DNA of 64,000 nucleotides from an uncultured Flavobacteriaceae bacterium (GTDB taxonomy: Bacteria > Bacteroidota > Bacteroidia > Flavobacteriales > Flavobacteriaceae). Below are positions 63,180 through 64,000 of the stretch, in pieces (within the stretch, counting starts at the first letter, position 1; each line of letters begins with the position of its first letter). The DNA lies in contig CANMSA010000012.1 of NCBI GenBank assembly GCA_947500385.1, forward strand, positions 124,001 through 188,000, written 5' to 3'. A program made the translations under genes and the position numbers. The notes under the pieces are model-generated. The model was not told the origin of the DNA. It did no database searches and was given only the letters and a program-made list of their open reading frames with translations.

Positions 63180-64000
63180 CTATCTTGATAAATACCAGTC
63201 ATACATGCGCTGAATTCCATTTTCCAAATCAACCTCGTGTTTCCATCCTAGGTTGTTTAGTTTGGAAACGTCCGTCAACTTTTTGAGCGTGCCATCGGGT
63301 TTGTCCGTGTTAAAAGAAAAGTTCCCTTTAAAACCTACTTTCTTCTTAATGAGTGTTGCTAGTTCAGCAATGGAAATATCTACTCCGGTACCAATGTTAA
63401 TATGTGTATTCCTGATTTCAGTACTACCTGGCTCATAGCAATCGTTAAAATCCCTGTTCTCCATTAGGAATACGCAGGCATCCGCCATGTCTTCAGACCA
63501 TAAAAACTCACGCATTGGCCGGCCGCTGCCCCAAATTTCTACTTGTACCTCCCCGTTTTTCAAAGAAATACCATATTGATTTAGTTTGGCCAGAATATCA
63601 GATTCGGTGGCTTTCCCTGTAACCCCCTCAATAGGCAGTTTATCAAGGTCCGCTCTGATCAAATCCCATTTTTTCGTCATGAGCGCACTACCTAAATGTA
63701 TTTTTCGAATGAGTGCGGGCAACACATGCGATTTTTCAAGGTCAAAATTATCGTTCGGTCCATATAGATTGGTAGGCATTACTGAAATATAGTTCGTGCC
63801 ATATTGCAGGTTGTAACTTTCACACATTTTAATTCCGGCAATTTTTGAAATGGCATATGGCTCGTTCGTATATTCCAACGTATCGGTCAGGAGGTATTCC
63901 TCCTTCATTGGCTGTGGACACTTCTTAGGATAAATACATGTACTCCCTAGAAACATTAGCTTTGCTACATTGTTCAAGTAGCTTTGATGAATAACATTGT
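63180..64000 (-). CDS. fcl: GDP-L-fucose synthase, 5' end beyond the window
   Basis: C-terminal about 270 residues of an extended SDR enzyme that makes GDP-L-fucose from GDP-4-keto-6-deoxymannose by epimerisation and reduction. The reading frame stays open to the window edge (VIHQSYLNNVAKLMFLG just inside), so roughly 90 residues, including the GxxGxxG NADP loop, are missing. Visible are GSTCIYP with the catalytic Ser/Cys, YAISKIAG with the catalytic Tyr-x3-Lys, NLYGPNDNFD, the Bacteroidota-type insert around LPIEGVTGKATESDILAKL, and GSGRPMREFLWSEDMADAC. Fucose or a related deoxysugar is therefore expected in the glycan. gmd is probably the next gene outside the window. Confidence 0.92.
   Translation of the reverse strand, partial: NVIHQSYLNNVAKLMFLGSTCIYPKKCPQPMKEEYLLTDTLEYTNEPYAISKIAGIKMCESYNLQYGTNYISVMPTNLYGPNDNFDLEKSHVLPALIRKIHLGSALMTKKWDLIRADLDKLPIEGVTGKATESDILAKLNQYGISLKNGEVQVEIWGSGRPMREFLWSEDMADACVFLMENRDFNDCYEPGSTEIRNTHINIGTGVDISIAELATLIKKKVGFKGNFSFNTDKPDGTLKKLTDVSKLNNLGWKHEVDLENGIQRMYDWYLSR

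Overview
The window looks like a chromosomal segment of a marine member of the Flavobacteriaceae (Bacteroidota). The evidence is a SusC/SusD pair, a sulfatase, FG-GAP/ASPIC lipoproteins, bshA (bacillithiol), a Bacteroidota-type LptD, PG_1098-like methyltransferase, DUF4159 and DUF1223 proteins, AT-rich spacers without clear Shine-Dalgarno sites, and promoters of the TTTG-N19-22-TAnnTTTG type. Genus-level placement (Zobellia/Maribacter/Arenibacter-like) is only a guess.

Layout. (1) 1-13.3 kb is a polysaccharide utilisation locus. On the + strand are a secreted esterase, a GH9 glucanase lipoprotein and an S1 sulfatase. Converging on them are an FG-GAP/ASPIC lipoprotein, SusD and SusC on the - strand, with a terminator behind susD and a LacI-type palindrome about 310 bp upstream of susC. 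(2) 13.4-19.4 kb holds small housekeeping operons: PG_1098-like methyltransferase with AI-2E permease, DUF4159 divergent from DUF1223, and tsaD-tfoX-rsmE. (3) 19.4-42 kb is envelope and central metabolism: tamB, pfkA-gapA, a BadF-type sugar kinase, ridA, lptD divergent from an amidase, an MlaD-type protein, a split HdrD/GlpC-like Fe-S pair, a Bacteroidota-only protein, a GH3/beta-lactamase fusion, bshA with an overlapping lipoprotein gene, and an OmpA-like porin. (4) 42-64 kb is a surface-polysaccharide locus on the - strand, read right to left: fcl (cut by the window edge), two CMP-sugar cytidylyltransferases, an IMPase-family phosphatase, a nonulosonic-acid synthase fusion, a Wzx flippase, a sialyltransferase-like protein, six further retaining or inverting glycosyltransferases plus an uncertain one, an acyltransferase, a Wzy-like polymerase, a carbamoyltransferase and, last, a WecA/WbpL-type initiating phosphotransferase. 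A single methyltransferase gene sits on the opposite strand inside this locus.

Working model for region 4 (inference): the WecA-like enzyme loads the first sugar phosphate on undecaprenyl phosphate, the glycosyltransferases build the repeat, the nonulosonate made by the NeuB-like protein is activated with CMP and transferred, the unit is decorated by acyl, carbamoyl and possibly methyl groups, flipped by Wzx and polymerised by the Wzy-like protein. The most unusual object is the 520-residue synthase: a GxGPSL Rossmann-type domain (DUF115/Maf or GT42-like) fused in front of a NeuB barrel that lacks the usual C-terminal SAF domain. A second recurring oddity is that many envelope genes have only TTG (or GTG) as an available start codon. 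No tRNA, rRNA, CRISPR, insertion sequence or phage gene was seen.
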